This document shows positions 1-8,594 of a stretch of DNA of 64,000 bases, in pieces. The notes beneath the pieces are model-generated. The model saw nothing but the letters and a program-made list of their open reading frames with translations. It made no database searches and was not told where the DNA came from. Location: assembly GCA_003573975.1 (NCBI GenBank), contig AP018533.1:1178001-1242000 (forward strand), written 5' to 3'. Within the stretch, counting starts at the first letter, position 1. Every line of letters starts with the position of its first letter. This stretch comes from Clostridiales bacterium CCNA10 (GTDB lineage Bacteria; Bacillota; Clostridia; Oscillospirales; Oscillospiraceae). Position numbers and translations under genes: made by a program.

Positions 1-489
1 GCCCTGCTGGTCTTTCAACAGGTGATCCTGCCGGCATCGCCTATGATCATCGCCACCAGCTTTACCATCTTTGCCACCTATACCCGCCGGATGTTCCCCT
101 GCCTGATGACTGGATCGCTGATGTTGAAATGCACTCCTCTGCGCTACCTGATTGTAGGGCTGCGGCAGTTACATATTCCCCAGAAGCTGATCGTGGCTAT
201 ATCCGTGACGCTGCGGTACTTCCCCGCTATCCGGGAGGAGATCGGCCACATCCGGGACGCGATGAAGCTGCGGAATATCCGGGGACTCAGCCGTTTGGAG
301 TGTACGGTGATGCCCCTCATGGTGTCCGCTACGGAGACGGCAGAGGAGCTCTCTGCGGCGGCCGTGACCCGAGGAATCGAAAATCCAGCCCGAAAGACCA
401 GCGCTGTGTCTCTGCGCCTAATGCCGGCAGACCTGACGGGGATGCTGTTGGTCCTGGCCTTGCTGATAGGCTCATTTGTGGTACAATAA
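1..489 (+). CDS. ecfT: EcfT transmembrane coupling protein of an ECF transporter, 5'-truncated by the window edge
   Basis: The reading frame is open from base 1, so the gene starts upstream of the window and about 162 C-terminal residues are present. EcfT is the membrane scaffold that joins the two ATPase domains to a substrate-binding S component. The family's two short Arg motifs are visible: LRNIRG and, near the end, AVTRGIENP, which form the coupling helices contacting the ATPase. Hydrophobic membrane segments lie at both ends. The stop is followed 12 bases later by the ATPase start, so the genes are co-transcribed. Its S component should lie upstream, outside the window. Confidence 0.9.
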   Translation, partial: ALLVFQQVILPASPMIIATSFTIFATYTRRMFPCLMTGSLMLKCTPLRYLIVGLRQLHIPQKLIVAISVTLRYFPAIREEIGHIRDAMKLRNIRGLSRLECTVMPLMVSATETAEELSAAAVTRGIENPARKTSAVSLRLMPADLTGMLLVLALLIGSFVVQ

Positions 490-501
490 GGGGGAGTGAC
501 A

Positions 502-1884
502 ATGATAGGGTTGGAACAGGTTTCCTTTGGCTATGGAGAAAAACAGGAAACGCTTTCCCATGTCAGCGCCACTGTTGCCCGCGGAGAGTGCGTCCTGCTG
601 TGCGGGGCCTCCGGCTGCGGAAAGACCACAGTGACGAAGCTGATCAACGGCCTGATCCCGGCTTTTACTCCCGGATGCCGTCTGGAAGGACAGGTGATGG
701 TAAACGGGCTTGCGCCGCGGGAAACACCCATGTATGAACTGGCCCAGCGGGTAGGCTCTGTGTTTCAAAATCCAAAGTCCCAGTTTTTTAATCTGGACAC
801 CGACAGCGAACTGGCCTTTGGGCTGGAAAATGAGGGCCGTCCGCCGGAAGAGATCCGCCGCCGCGTGGAGCAGGTCGCGGAAACGCTGCATCTCCAGGAC
901 CTGCGGGGAAAAAACATCTTTTCTCTGTCCGGCGGGCAAAAACAGCTTCTGGCCTTTGGCTCCGTCTATGCCATGGGCCCCGAAATCTATGTGCTGGACG
1001 AGCCGACGGCCAATCTGGATCAGGAGGCCATTGCCCGCCTCCACGACCAGCTCGCCGCTTTGAAGCGGCAGGGCTGCACAATCGTGGTGGCGGAGCACCG
1101 CCTGTACTTTCTCACCGATCTCATCGACCGGGCGTTTTATCTTCGGAGCGGGGTGCTGGAGCGCGTCTTCACCGGGGAGCAGTTTCGCAGCCTGCCAGAC
1201 CCGGAGCGGGAGGCCCTGGGGCTGCGTACTCTGACCCCGGCGGTATGCACGCTCCCCTCTGTGGAATCGGCCGGTACCAAAGAAGGTTTATCTATTGAGG
1301 GGCTGGCCTGTGCTTTCCGCAAGGAAGCACCTGTATTCCGAGACCTGTCCTTTTCCGCCCGCCCCGGCGAGGTGGTGGCGATCACCGGACCCAACGGCGT
1401 GGGCAAGACCACCCTTTCCCGCTGCCTTTGCGGGCTGCTGAAAGAACAAGCGGGACAAATTCTGCTGAATGGAAAGCCTCTGGATCGAAAAGGCCGCCAG
1501 CGGTCGGCTTTCTGTGTCATGCAGGATGTAAACCATCAACTGTTCTCCGACAGCGTGTGGGGAGAGTGCCGGATGTCCGCGCCGGAGGCATCTGACGATC
1601 AGATTTCGGAGGTGCTGGACAGCCTCCACCTGCTGCCGTTTCGGGAGCGGCATCCGATGTCTCTCTCCGGGGGGCAGAAGCAGAGGCTGGCAGTGGCTAC
1701 GGCGCTGCTGTCGGAGAAACCGGTGCTGATTTTTGACGAGCCCACCAGCGGTTTGGACTATGCCCGCATGGTGGAGGTGTCTGGGGTGATCCGCAGTCTG
1801 GCAAGGCATGAGCGGATCGTTCTGGTGGTCACCCATGACCAGGAATTCATGCAGAGAGCCTGTGACCGGGTGCTGCGATTGTAA
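502..1884 (+). CDS. ECF transporter ATPase with two fused ABC domains (EcfA1-EcfA2 type)
   Basis: Drives the adjacent EcfT. Two complete ABC domains are fused in 460 residues. The first has Walker A GASGCGKTT near residue 37, signature LSGGQKQ near 143 and Walker B VLDEPTANLD near 165. The second has Walker A GPNGVGKTT near 296, LSGGQKQR near 388 and IFDEPTSGLD near 410. I chose the ATG at 502 because an AAGGGGGAG ribosome site ends 5 bases before it; a GTG at 496 lies inside that site. Single-chain double ATPases recur in every ECF module of this window. The partner EcfT ends 12 bases upstream. Confidence 0.93.
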   Translation: MIGLEQVSFGYGEKQETLSHVSATVARGECVLLCGASGCGKTTVTKLINGLIPAFTPGCRLEGQVMVNGLAPRETPMYELAQRVGSVFQNPKSQFFNLDTDSELAFGLENEGRPPEEIRRRVEQVAETLHLQDLRGKNIFSLSGGQKQLLAFGSVYAMGPEIYVLDEPTANLDQEAIARLHDQLAALKRQGCTIVVAEHRLYFLTDLIDRAFYLRSGVLERVFTGEQFRSLPDPEREALGLRTLTPAVCTLPSVESAGTKEGLSIEGLACAFRKEAPVFRDLSFSARPGEVVAITGPNGVGKTTLSRCLCGLLKEQAGQILLNGKPLDRKGRQRSAFCVMQDVNHQLFSDSVWGECRMSAPEASDDQISEVLDSLHLLPFRERHPMSLSGGQKQRLAVATALLSEKPVLIFDEPTSGLDYARMVEVSGVIRSLARHERIVLVVTHDQEFMQRACDRVLRL

Positions 1885-1897
1885 AAGGAGAAATTTC

Positions 1898-2848
1898 ATG
1901 CTGGAGCAAGTAATGGCAGACAACGGATTCCCTGTCCCGCTGGTGGAGGGTGGAAACTGCCGGGTCTTTCAGTTTCACAGCGGTACCGGGGAGGGGATCA
2001 TGACACAATACGACCTGTTCCCCGGCGTATCCCTGATGTACAACGATTTCCATATGGAGAGCTATGATTCCGCGTTCCGTACAACGGAGGATCTGCTGTG
2101 CATCGATTACTGCCGCCAGGGGCGCATGGAGTACCCTGCCGGCCCGGATGCGTACTCCTATGTGGAGGCGGGCGACCTGAAGCTGGACCGGCGGCTGGAG
2201 CACCAGGGCCATTTTACCTTCCCTCTTGCCCACTATCACGGGATCACCGTTGGCTTTGCGCTCCCCCAGGCCGCCCAATCGCTGAAGGAGTGGATACGGG
2301 AATTTCCGGTGGATCTGGCCCGGCTCCAGAATAAATTCTGCTCCAGCCGCCATCCCAAGGTGCTCCATGGGGCGCCCTCTATTGATCACATTTTTCAGGA
2401 GCTCTACGCGGTGCCGGAGCAGATCAAGCTCCCTTATTTCCGCATCAAGGTGCTGGAATTGCTCCTGTATCTGGACGCGCTGGAGCTGCCAAAGGATGCG
2501 GAAAAGCCTTACTTCTATAAATCCCAGGTGGAAAAAGTGAAGGCTATCCATCGGTTATTGACGGGGGAGCTGGAACGCCACTATACGATTGCGGAATTGT
2601 CCGAACGGTTTTCTGTCCCGGCTACGGCGCTGAAGGAGTGCTTCAAGTCGATTTATGGGCAGCCCATCAACACCTATATGCGTAATTTCCGCATGGACCA
2701 GGCCGCGCTTCTGCTCCAGCAGGAGCCTCAAATGGGAGTGGCAGAGATCGCCGGACGGGTAGGTTATGACAGCTCCAGCAAATTTGCCGCCGCATTCAAG
2801 GAAGTCAAGGGCAAGACGCCTCTGGAGTACCGGCGGGAAAGCCAATAA
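1898..2848 (+). CDS. AraC-family transcriptional regulator
   Basis: A 316-residue regulator with an N-terminal sensing region of about 200 residues and a C-terminal double helix-turn-helix (about residues 218-313). The second recognition segment reads VGYDSSSKFAAAFKEVKGKTPLEYRR, the usual AraC C-terminal pattern. The start follows AAAAGGAG by 7 bases and lies 13 bases after the ATPase stop, so it is probably co-transcribed with the ECF genes. It also lies directly before the ABC pair at 2973. The N-terminal region resembles those of the regulators at 11395 and 15404, as in YbtA/PchR-type siderophore activators. The ligand is unknown. Confidence 0.9.
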   Translation: MLEQVMADNGFPVPLVEGGNCRVFQFHSGTGEGIMTQYDLFPGVSLMYNDFHMESYDSAFRTTEDLLCIDYCRQGRMEYPAGPDAYSYVEAGDLKLDRRLEHQGHFTFPLAHYHGITVGFALPQAAQSLKEWIREFPVDLARLQNKFCSSRHPKVLHGAPSIDHIFQELYAVPEQIKLPYFRIKVLELLLYLDALELPKDAEKPYFYKSQVEKVKAIHRLLTGELERHYTIAELSERFSVPATALKECFKSIYGQPINTYMRNFRMDQAALLLQQEPQMGVAEIAGRVGYDSSSKFAAAFKEVKGKTPLEYRRESQ

Positions 2849-2910
2849 ATTTTTCCGTCCAAACGGGACCAGACCGGCAGGACGGAGCGGACAGAGGAAG
2901 AAGAATTTCT

Positions 2911-2948
2911 TATAATCGTTGTAGTTAGCGCAAGCAAACTACAACGAT
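2911..2948 (+). promoter_or_regulatory. Promoter -10 with the shared operator palindrome, ABC pair A
   Basis: A perfect TATAAT stands at 2911-2916. The shared 16-mer GTTAGCGCAAGCAAAC is at 2924-2939, inside a larger perfect inverted repeat with 12-base arms at 2915-2926 and 2937-2948. A repressor bound here would cover the transcription start. The repeat is followed by TTTTT, so it could also act as a terminator for the gene upstream; both uses are possible. No clear -35 is visible. Confidence 0.7.
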
Positions 2949-2972
2949 TTTTCTTTGAGAGGAGTATTGCAC

Positions 2973-4742
2973 ATGAAGGAACGAACTTGGCTCGGTATCC
3001 TGCTCTCCTTCGCCGCACCCTGCCGGGGGAAGATGGCCGGGTCTGTGGTACTGGCTATTCTCAGTGTGGCCGGGGGCTTCGTACCGTATCTCGGCGTTTA
3101 TCAGATCATCCGACTCTTTCTGGAGCGTCAGGCGGACTGGGAGGGCATTGTATTTTGGTGCGGCGTGTGTCTGGCCGGCTATGCCGTCAAGGTGGCGGGA
3201 TATGCCCTGTCCACCATGCTGGCCCATGTATCCGCCTACACAATTTTGGAGGGCCTGCGCCTTCAGGTGGCGGACCGGCTGATGGGGGCGCCGCTGGGCG
3301 AGGTGGAAAGCCGGCCCATTGGCTCCATGAAAAGCACCATTGTGGACCGTATTGAAGACGTGGAGCCGCCTCTGGCTCACATGATCCCGGAACTCAGTTC
3401 CAATCTTCTGCTGCCTCTGGTCGTGGTCATCGCCATGTTCGCCATCGACTGGCGGATGGGCCTTGCCCTGCTGGTGACCATCCCGGTGGCGCTCATTCCC
3501 ATGACCTTCGGGATGCGGACCTATAACAAGAATTACGCCGCCTACATGGAGGCCAACGCCCATGTGAACAGCGTGATCGTGGAATATGTAGAGGGCATTC
3601 AGGTGGTGAAGGCGTTCAGCCAGGGGGAGCGGTCCTATCAGAAATTCGCCCAAGCGGTGGCCTCCTTCCGGGACTTCACCATGGGATGGTTCCGCTGCAC
3701 CTGGGCTTCCATGAATCTGTGCCTGTCCATTTTGCCGACCACCCTGCTGGGGACCCTGCCGGCGGGCGTCGCGCTCTATCAGGCGGGGATACTGGACCCG
3801 GCCCAGGTGACGCTCTGCCTGATGCTGGCCCTGGGAATTGTGTCCCCCCTGATGAGCGCCACCGCCTTCATCAACTCCATGAAAAGTATGCAGTTTGCAG
3901 TAAAGGACACCCGTGAACTGCTGAATTTGCCCCAGCTTGTGCAAGCGGAGCAGAATGTCCATCTGGAAGGCAGCAGCATCCAGATGCGGGATGTATCTTT
4001 TTCCTATGGCGGGACGGAGGGCAAGGAGGTGCTTCGCCATCTGAACTTGACCATCCCACAGGGAAAATTCACCGCCCTGGTGGGGCCGTCAGGCGGCGGA
4101 AAGTCCACCATCGCCCGGCTGACCGCCCGGTTTTGGGATGTGACGGGAGGCTCCATCACCCTGGGCGGACAGGACATCCGCAAGCTCCCGCTGAAGCAGC
4201 TCTCCCAGTCCATCAGTTTCGTCACGCAGGACAACTTCCTCTTTGACTGTCCCCTGAAAGAGAACATCCGGCTGGGGCGTCCGGGGGCCTCGGACGAGGA
4301 AGTGCTGGCGGCTGCTCAGGCGGCCCAGTGCGAAGAATTCATCGGCCGGCTGGAGCATGGCTGGGATACGACGGCCGGAGACGCGGGCAAGCAGCTCTCC
4401 GGCGGGGAGCGTCAGCGCATCGCCATCGCCCGCGCCATTTTGAAGGACGCCCCCATTGTGATTTTGGACGAGGCGACCGCCTTCACTGATCCCGAGAATG
4501 AGGACAAGATCCAACGCTCCATTATGGCGCTTTCCAGGGGGAAAACGCTGCTGGTTATCGCCCACCGGCTCTCCACCATCCAGAACGCGGATCAGATCGT
4601 GGTGCTGGAGAAAGGGAGCGTTGCAGACTGTGGCACACAGGAAGAACTGTTGGGCCGCTGCCCGCTGTATCAGACCCTTTGGGCGGCCCATGTGGGGGCA
4701 CGAAACTGGGCGGTCACATCCGGCAAAAAGGAGGGGAATTGA
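2973..4742 (+). CDS. Exporter-fold ABC half-transporter (permease-ATPase), first subunit of pair A
   Basis: A 589-residue fusion of a six-helix type-1 exporter membrane domain (about 1-330) and an ATPase domain. Walker A GPSGGGKST lies near residue 371, signature LSGGERQR near 475, Walker B VILDEAT near 496 and switch His in IAHRLS. After DEAT the D-loop reads AFTD rather than ASVD, a feature shared by the first subunit of the other pairs. The start follows GAGAGGAG by 8 bases. It forms a heterodimer with the next gene, which begins 1 base after its stop. By analogy with YbtP/IrtA the pair may import a metallophore, although the fold is that of an exporter; export is the main alternative. Confidence 0.9.
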   Translation: MKERTWLGILLSFAAPCRGKMAGSVVLAILSVAGGFVPYLGVYQIIRLFLERQADWEGIVFWCGVCLAGYAVKVAGYALSTMLAHVSAYTILEGLRLQVADRLMGAPLGEVESRPIGSMKSTIVDRIEDVEPPLAHMIPELSSNLLLPLVVVIAMFAIDWRMGLALLVTIPVALIPMTFGMRTYNKNYAAYMEANAHVNSVIVEYVEGIQVVKAFSQGERSYQKFAQAVASFRDFTMGWFRCTWASMNLCLSILPTTLLGTLPAGVALYQAGILDPAQVTLCLMLALGIVSPLMSATAFINSMKSMQFAVKDTRELLNLPQLVQAEQNVHLEGSSIQMRDVSFSYGGTEGKEVLRHLNLTIPQGKFTALVGPSGGGKSTIARLTARFWDVTGGSITLGGQDIRKLPLKQLSQSISFVTQDNFLFDCPLKENIRLGRPGASDEEVLAAAQAAQCEEFIGRLEHGWDTTAGDAGKQLSGGERQRIAIARAILKDAPIVILDEATAFTDPENEDKIQRSIMALSRGKTLLVIAHRLSTIQNADQIVVLEKGSVADCGTQEELLGRCPLYQTLWAAHVGARNWAVTSGKKEGN

Positions 4743-4743
4743 G

Positions 4744-6492
4744 ATGTTTCACAGCGTAGGACGCATTATGGGATGGGCAAAGAACTATCGAAAGCGAATG
4801 ATTCTGGGTTTTGTGTGCTCGTTTTTCGCAACATGGTGTACCGCAGGGCCGGTGATGCTGGCGGCCTGGGCCCTGGGGCGGATGATCGGGAACGCCTGGG
4901 GGGAGAATGAGCTTTCCGGCTCTCTCCCATGGCTGTGCTTATCTGGCATCGTCGTTCTCATCCTGCTGCGGTTTTTCTTCACCTATTGGAAAAACCGGCT
5001 TCAGGAGAGCATCGGAACGGAACGGGCGGCAGAGCAGCGGATGGAACTGGGAGATGTGCTGAAACGGGTGTCCCTTGGGTACTTTGCCAAAAACAATCTG
5101 GGGGACATTTTGGCGGCGCTCACCACGGAACTGAGCACGCTGGAACTCCAGAGCATGAAGATGGTGGACGCGGTGGTAAACGGTTATATTCAGGTAGCCG
5201 TGATCCTGCTGTGCGTGGCGATTTTCTGCCCGCCTGCCGCGCTGGTGGCGCTGATCGGTGTGCTGGTGTCCGCCTTTGCCCTGCGGGGCATTGGCCGTCA
5301 GAGCGCCCGCACCGCTCCTGTGGGCCACCGGGCTCAGGAGGCATTGTCCGGCGCGGCCGTCGAATACATCCACGGCCTGCCGGTAGTGAAGTCCTTTGGG
5401 CAGGACGGGGTTTCTGTTCAGCGATTCCGGGATGCCTGCCGGGATAATAAGGCCATCCGCATTAAAAACGAGTTTGGGTTCGTCCCCTGGAACTGCCTGC
5501 ATCTGTTCGCTCTGCGGGCGGCATCCGTGGGGCTGGTGCTCACCGCGGGCCAGCAGGCTTTGGTGGGAACTTTACCGCTCCCGTATTTCCTGATGATTGC
5601 CCTGTTTTCCTTCACCATTTTCGGCAGTGTGGAGGCCATCAATGACGCGGCCCACATCCTGTCGGTGACAGATTCGGTGCTGGACCGGCTGGAGGAACTG
5701 GAGCGCACCGACTTCATCGACAAGGACGGCAGGGAGATAACCCCAGAGCAGTTCGATGTGTCCCTCTCCCATGTATCCTTCGGGTATGGGAGCCGCGAGG
5801 TGCTCCACGATGTGACTTTTACCGCGCCCCAGGGGACCACTACCGCCATTGTGGGGCCGTCCGGCTCCGGCAAGAGCACGATATGCAATCTGGTGGCCCG
5901 CTTCTATGACGCGGACCGCGGCTCCGTGTCGGTGGGCGGCCACGATGTGAAAGAATTCACCTGTGAAAGCCTGCTGCGAAATATCTCCATGGTCTTTCAG
6001 AATGTGTATCTCTTCCAGGACAGTGTGGAGAACAATATCAAATTCGGTTGCCCGGATGCCACCCATGAGCAGGTGGTGGCTGCCGCCAAAGCTGCGTGCT
6101 GCCATGACTTCATCTCGGCCCTGCCGAACGGCTATGACACCGTGATTGGAGAGGGCGGCTCCACCCTCTCTGGAGGAGAGAAGCAGCGCATCTCCATCGC
6201 CCGGGCCATTTTGAAGGACGCTCCTATCGTCATCCTTGATGAAGCAACTGCCAGCGTAGACCCGGAGAATGAACACCTGATCCAACAGGCTCTGTCCGCT
6301 TTGACAAAGGGGAAAACCATCCTCACCATCGCCCACCGGCTGGCTACCATCCAGCACGCGGATCAGATCCTGGTGGTGGAGGATGGCCGTATCGCCCAGC
6401 GGGGTACTCATGCGGAACTGATGGCCCAGGGCGGCTTGTACCGGCGGTTTATTGAGATTCGGGAACAGGCCGAGGGCTGGAGATTGGCGTGA
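4744..6492 (+). CDS. Exporter-fold ABC half-transporter, second subunit of pair A
   Basis: A 582-residue permease-ATPase fusion. Walker A GPSGSGKST is near residue 370, the signature LSGGEKQR near 473, Walker B VILDEATASVD near 496 and the switch His in IAHRLA, so its ATP site looks fully canonical. The start follows AAAGGAGG. It lies 1 base after the first subunit and its stop overlaps the GTG start of the DtxR-like gene by 4 bases, so three genes are translationally coupled. The C-terminal tail (REQAEGWRLA) is almost the same as that of 38787-40517, which marks them as paralogues. Confidence 0.9.
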   Translation: MFHSVGRIMGWAKNYRKRMILGFVCSFFATWCTAGPVMLAAWALGRMIGNAWGENELSGSLPWLCLSGIVVLILLRFFFTYWKNRLQESIGTERAAEQRMELGDVLKRVSLGYFAKNNLGDILAALTTELSTLELQSMKMVDAVVNGYIQVAVILLCVAIFCPPAALVALIGVLVSAFALRGIGRQSARTAPVGHRAQEALSGAAVEYIHGLPVVKSFGQDGVSVQRFRDACRDNKAIRIKNEFGFVPWNCLHLFALRAASVGLVLTAGQQALVGTLPLPYFLMIALFSFTIFGSVEAINDAAHILSVTDSVLDRLEELERTDFIDKDGREITPEQFDVSLSHVSFGYGSREVLHDVTFTAPQGTTTAIVGPSGSGKSTICNLVARFYDADRGSVSVGGHDVKEFTCESLLRNISMVFQNVYLFQDSVENNIKFGCPDATHEQVVAAAKAACCHDFISALPNGYDTVIGEGGSTLSGGEKQRISIARAILKDAPIVILDEATASVDPENEHLIQQALSALTKGKTILTIAHRLATIQHADQILVVEDGRIAQRGTHAELMAQGGLYRRFIEIREQAEGWRLA

Positions 6493-6947
6493 AGAAAAGA
6501 GTGAAACGACAACACGGCACATCACTTCATGCCTCCGGCGAAGACTATCTGGAGGCCGTGCTGGTGCTCCAAAAGGAAAAGGGCATGGTACGCTCTGTGG
6601 ATGTTGCCCGGCACATGGGAGTCTCCAAGCCCAGCGTGTGCCACGCGGTAGCTACCCTAAAAGAAGGAGGCTTCCTCACCATGGACGGGGACTTCTTCCT
6701 CCGCCTGACCGATGTGGGCAGGGAGGTAGCCGAGCAGACCTATGAAAAACATTGCTTTTTCACACGCCTGTTAGTGGAGGCTGGTGTCGAGCCCAAGGCT
6801 GCTGAACGAGACGCCTGCCGCATGGAGCATGTGATCAGCTCAGCCAGTTTTCAGAAACTGACGGAGTTGTACCAGAAAAGCCATCCAAGTACAGAGCCGA
6901 CCGAGAATGGGAGGCGGTTTGATGCGAAAACAGATCCTGCTGATTGA
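6489..6947 (+). CDS. DtxR/MntR-family metal-dependent regulator (copy 1)
   Basis: A 152-residue regulator: N-terminal winged HTH (VRSVDVARHMGVSKPSVCHAV is the DNA-reading helix region) and a metal-binding dimer domain, without the C-terminal SH3 domain of DtxR. Candidate metal ligands are D and E in EDYLE, H in YEKHCFF, and C, E and H in ACRMEHVIS. The last motif matches DtxR (ACRWEHVMS, Fe-type), while the Asp replaces the DtxR Met as in MntR. The GTG start overlaps the ABC stop. It is the best candidate to bind the GTTAGC palindromes; that link is inference. Confidence 0.88.
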   Translation: MKKRVKRQHGTSLHASGEDYLEAVLVLQKEKGMVRSVDVARHMGVSKPSVCHAVATLKEGGFLTMDGDFFLRLTDVGREVAEQTYEKHCFFTRLLVEAGVEPKAAERDACRMEHVISSASFQKLTELYQKSHPSTEPTENGRRFDAKTDPAD

Positions 6948-7620
6948 TGATGACCTGCCCCTTTGCCGGAAACTCCGGGAGGCTCTGCAGGACGATACCA
7001 CAGAGGTCCGGTATTTCATTGACACAGCGGAGGCCCTGGACAGTTTTATGCGGCACCGGTATTGTCTGGTTATCATAGACCCGGCGCTGGAAGATATGGA
7101 TGGCCGGGAACTGCTTCGGACCATGCGTCAGGCCAAGGTGGTCCCGATTCTGGTGCTCACCGGTATACTATCATTGGAAGATGAAATTGAACTTCTTTCA
7201 TTAGGAGCAACAGTCTGTAACTCAAAGCCGATTGACCTGCGCCGCTGTACTGCTCAGGCTCATGCACTCATCCGCCTCTATATGGAGTCGGAACATACAG
7301 AGAAGCAATATTATACCTTGACCTTTGGGACAGAATTGGTTATTAACCCTTTGCATCGTCAGGTACATTTGAAAGAAAGGGCGATACAGCTTACTCGGAG
7401 AGAGTTTGATCTGCTGTACCTGCTGGCCAGCCGTCCTGGACAAGTATTTTCACGAGAGCAGCTCTACAGCCATATCTGGAATGCTGACACAGAGTTCGGC
7501 GTAGATGAAGCAGTACGGTTTCAAATCAAGAGTCTGCGAAAGAAACTGACCAGAACAAGAGGCAGTTATATTCAGACCGTTCGCGGAATCGGGTACCGAT
7601 TTGATAGTGAAAAAGAGTAA
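6922..7620 (+). CDS. OmpR/PhoB-type response regulator, no partner kinase nearby
   Basis: A 232-residue two-domain response regulator. The receiver has the acidic patch IDDD near residue 9, a phospho-acceptor Asp in LVIIDP, Thr in VLTG and Lys in SKP, so it looks able to be phosphorylated. The C-terminal winged helix carries LTRREFDLLYLLA and ends RTRGSYIQTVRGIGYRF. The start at 6922 follows GGGAGGCGG; an ATG at 6907 precedes that site. It overlaps the DtxR-like gene by 26 bases. No histidine kinase is in the window. Decayed beginnings of the same gene follow the other two DtxR copies (19827, 35502). Confidence 0.9.
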   Translation: MRKQILLIDDDLPLCRKLREALQDDTTEVRYFIDTAEALDSFMRHRYCLVIIDPALEDMDGRELLRTMRQAKVVPILVLTGILSLEDEIELLSLGATVCNSKPIDLRRCTAQAHALIRLYMESEHTEKQYYTLTFGTELVINPLHRQVHLKERAIQLTRREFDLLYLLASRPGQVFSREQLYSHIWNADTEFGVDEAVRFQIKSLRKKLTRTRGSYIQTVRGIGYRFDSEKE

Positions 7621-7663
7621 AGAAACAGCAAGGGAAAATCACCAATTTCCCCTTGCTGTTTCT
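7621..7663 (+). terminator. Hairpin after the response regulator
   Basis: An inverted repeat with 14-base arms (AGAAACAGCAAGGG and its complement) begins at the base after the stop codon. There is no strong T run after it, so it may be a weak terminator or an mRNA-end hairpin. Confidence 0.6.
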
Positions 7664-7786
7664 CTATGGTATATCCGGAAGGCAGGAAATCCTCCTGGAA
7701 AACTCCCTGTTTCTACACTTTCGGAATTGTGGTAGAATGATAAGTACAGAATGGCAAATCAAAATTTGAGGAGTTATAAAATTTGA

Positions 7787-7830
7787 AAGGGACTGCCGCA
7801 CTAAATGATCTGTGTGGCAGTCCCTTCTTG
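7787..7830 (+). terminator. Hairpin terminator in the 7621-7934 gap
   Basis: Arms AAGGGACTGCC and GGCAGTCCCTT, 18-base loop, followed by CTTGTTGTT. It lies between the plus-strand response regulator and the minus-strand acetyltransferase and may end transcription from either side. Apart from this and the hairpin at 7621, I see no convincing gene in 7621-7934. Confidence 0.6.
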
Positions 7831-7934
7831 TTGTTAAACTCTGTTGCTCACATAGCGGATGAAAATCAGTTTGTGATAGCAGTCACCAGATAAATCCAGC
7901 CTTCTCTGCATTCACTACAAAGTACGGCTGTTCC

Positions 7935-8525
7935 TTACTCCTCCCAGGGTGTTGCCACTAACGGCTCCGCTGGGTCATAGGGAATTCGGATAAAGCGGTC
8001 GAGCTTTTCCGGAGAGAAGCGGCTTTCATAAATGTGCCGGTGCTGTTCCATCAGCACGCTGTCGTCCACCGGCTTTTTGGACCAGTAGAGCGTCTTGTAG
8101 GGCACCCCGAATAAAGCGGTCTCATACCCGGCGGTTTTTGCGCCATTACGGGCATAGAAGCCCAGGCGATGCTCCGCCATTACGGGATCGGGAGCGTGGG
8201 AGGGAAGCTCGCTTTCCCCGAAAATAGTCAGATCCGGCTCCTGTTCCAGCAGCATGGACAGGAGCAGCGCCCCGATCCCCCTGTTTCGATGATCCGCGGA
8301 GACGCACAGGTAATCCAGCAGGGCCCAGCCCGGCCGCCCCAGCCACAGAAAACAGGCACCAACAATCTCATCGCCGTCAAACAGGCACCAGGGGCGGTAG
8401 AGCCCATCCCGCCACAGTTCCTCTATGGATTGCAGGGGCTTCAGCTCTGAGGCGGGAAACGCCTGTTTCAGCTGCCCCTCATAAACAGACTTGAGTTGTT
8501 CCGATGTAGGTATCCGTAATTCCAT
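7935..8525 (-). CDS. GNAT-family N-acetyltransferase
   Basis: A protein of about 196 residues with the acetyl-CoA-binding motif of the GNAT fold, SADHRNRGIGALLL (R-x-x-G-x-G), preceded by the beta-strand LLDYLCV. It would transfer an acetyl group to an amine; the acceptor cannot be told. I chose the second ATG (8525) because AAGGG lies 7 bases before it; the first ATG at 8531 is too close. It is the last of several minus-strand genes. The stretch FYARNGAKTAGY fits the C-terminal part of the GNAT domain. Confidence 0.82.
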   Translation of the reverse strand: MELRIPTSEQLKSVYEGQLKQAFPASELKPLQSIEELWRDGLYRPWCLFDGDEIVGACFLWLGRPGWALLDYLCVSADHRNRGIGALLLSMLLEQEPDLTIFGESELPSHAPDPVMAEHRLGFYARNGAKTAGYETALFGVPYKTLYWSKKPVDDSVLMEQHRHIYESRFSPEKLDRFIRIPYDPAEPLVATPWEE

Positions 8526-8594
8526 CGCCATTCCCTTGCTATCATAAATAAAGTGTGTGGAGAAATCAGCTTTAACAGAGCGGAGGGCTTTTAT

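Noticed and set aside
502-1884. Thiamine-precursor (YkoEDC) or cobalt transporter
   Set aside because: The double ATPase is shared by such systems, but no thiazole or cobalamin riboswitch, CbiM or YkoE-like S component is visible, and the neighbours point to metallophore uptake.
2924-2939. The shared palindromes as simple terminators
   Set aside because: Eight of nine lack a T run and lie after -10 boxes or directly before ribosome sites; only the site at pair A has a T stretch.
7783-7893. A 36-codon frame with TTG start after GAGGAG
   Set aside because: It runs through the terminator hairpin at 7787-7826 and has no similarity to anything I know; a chance frame is more likely.
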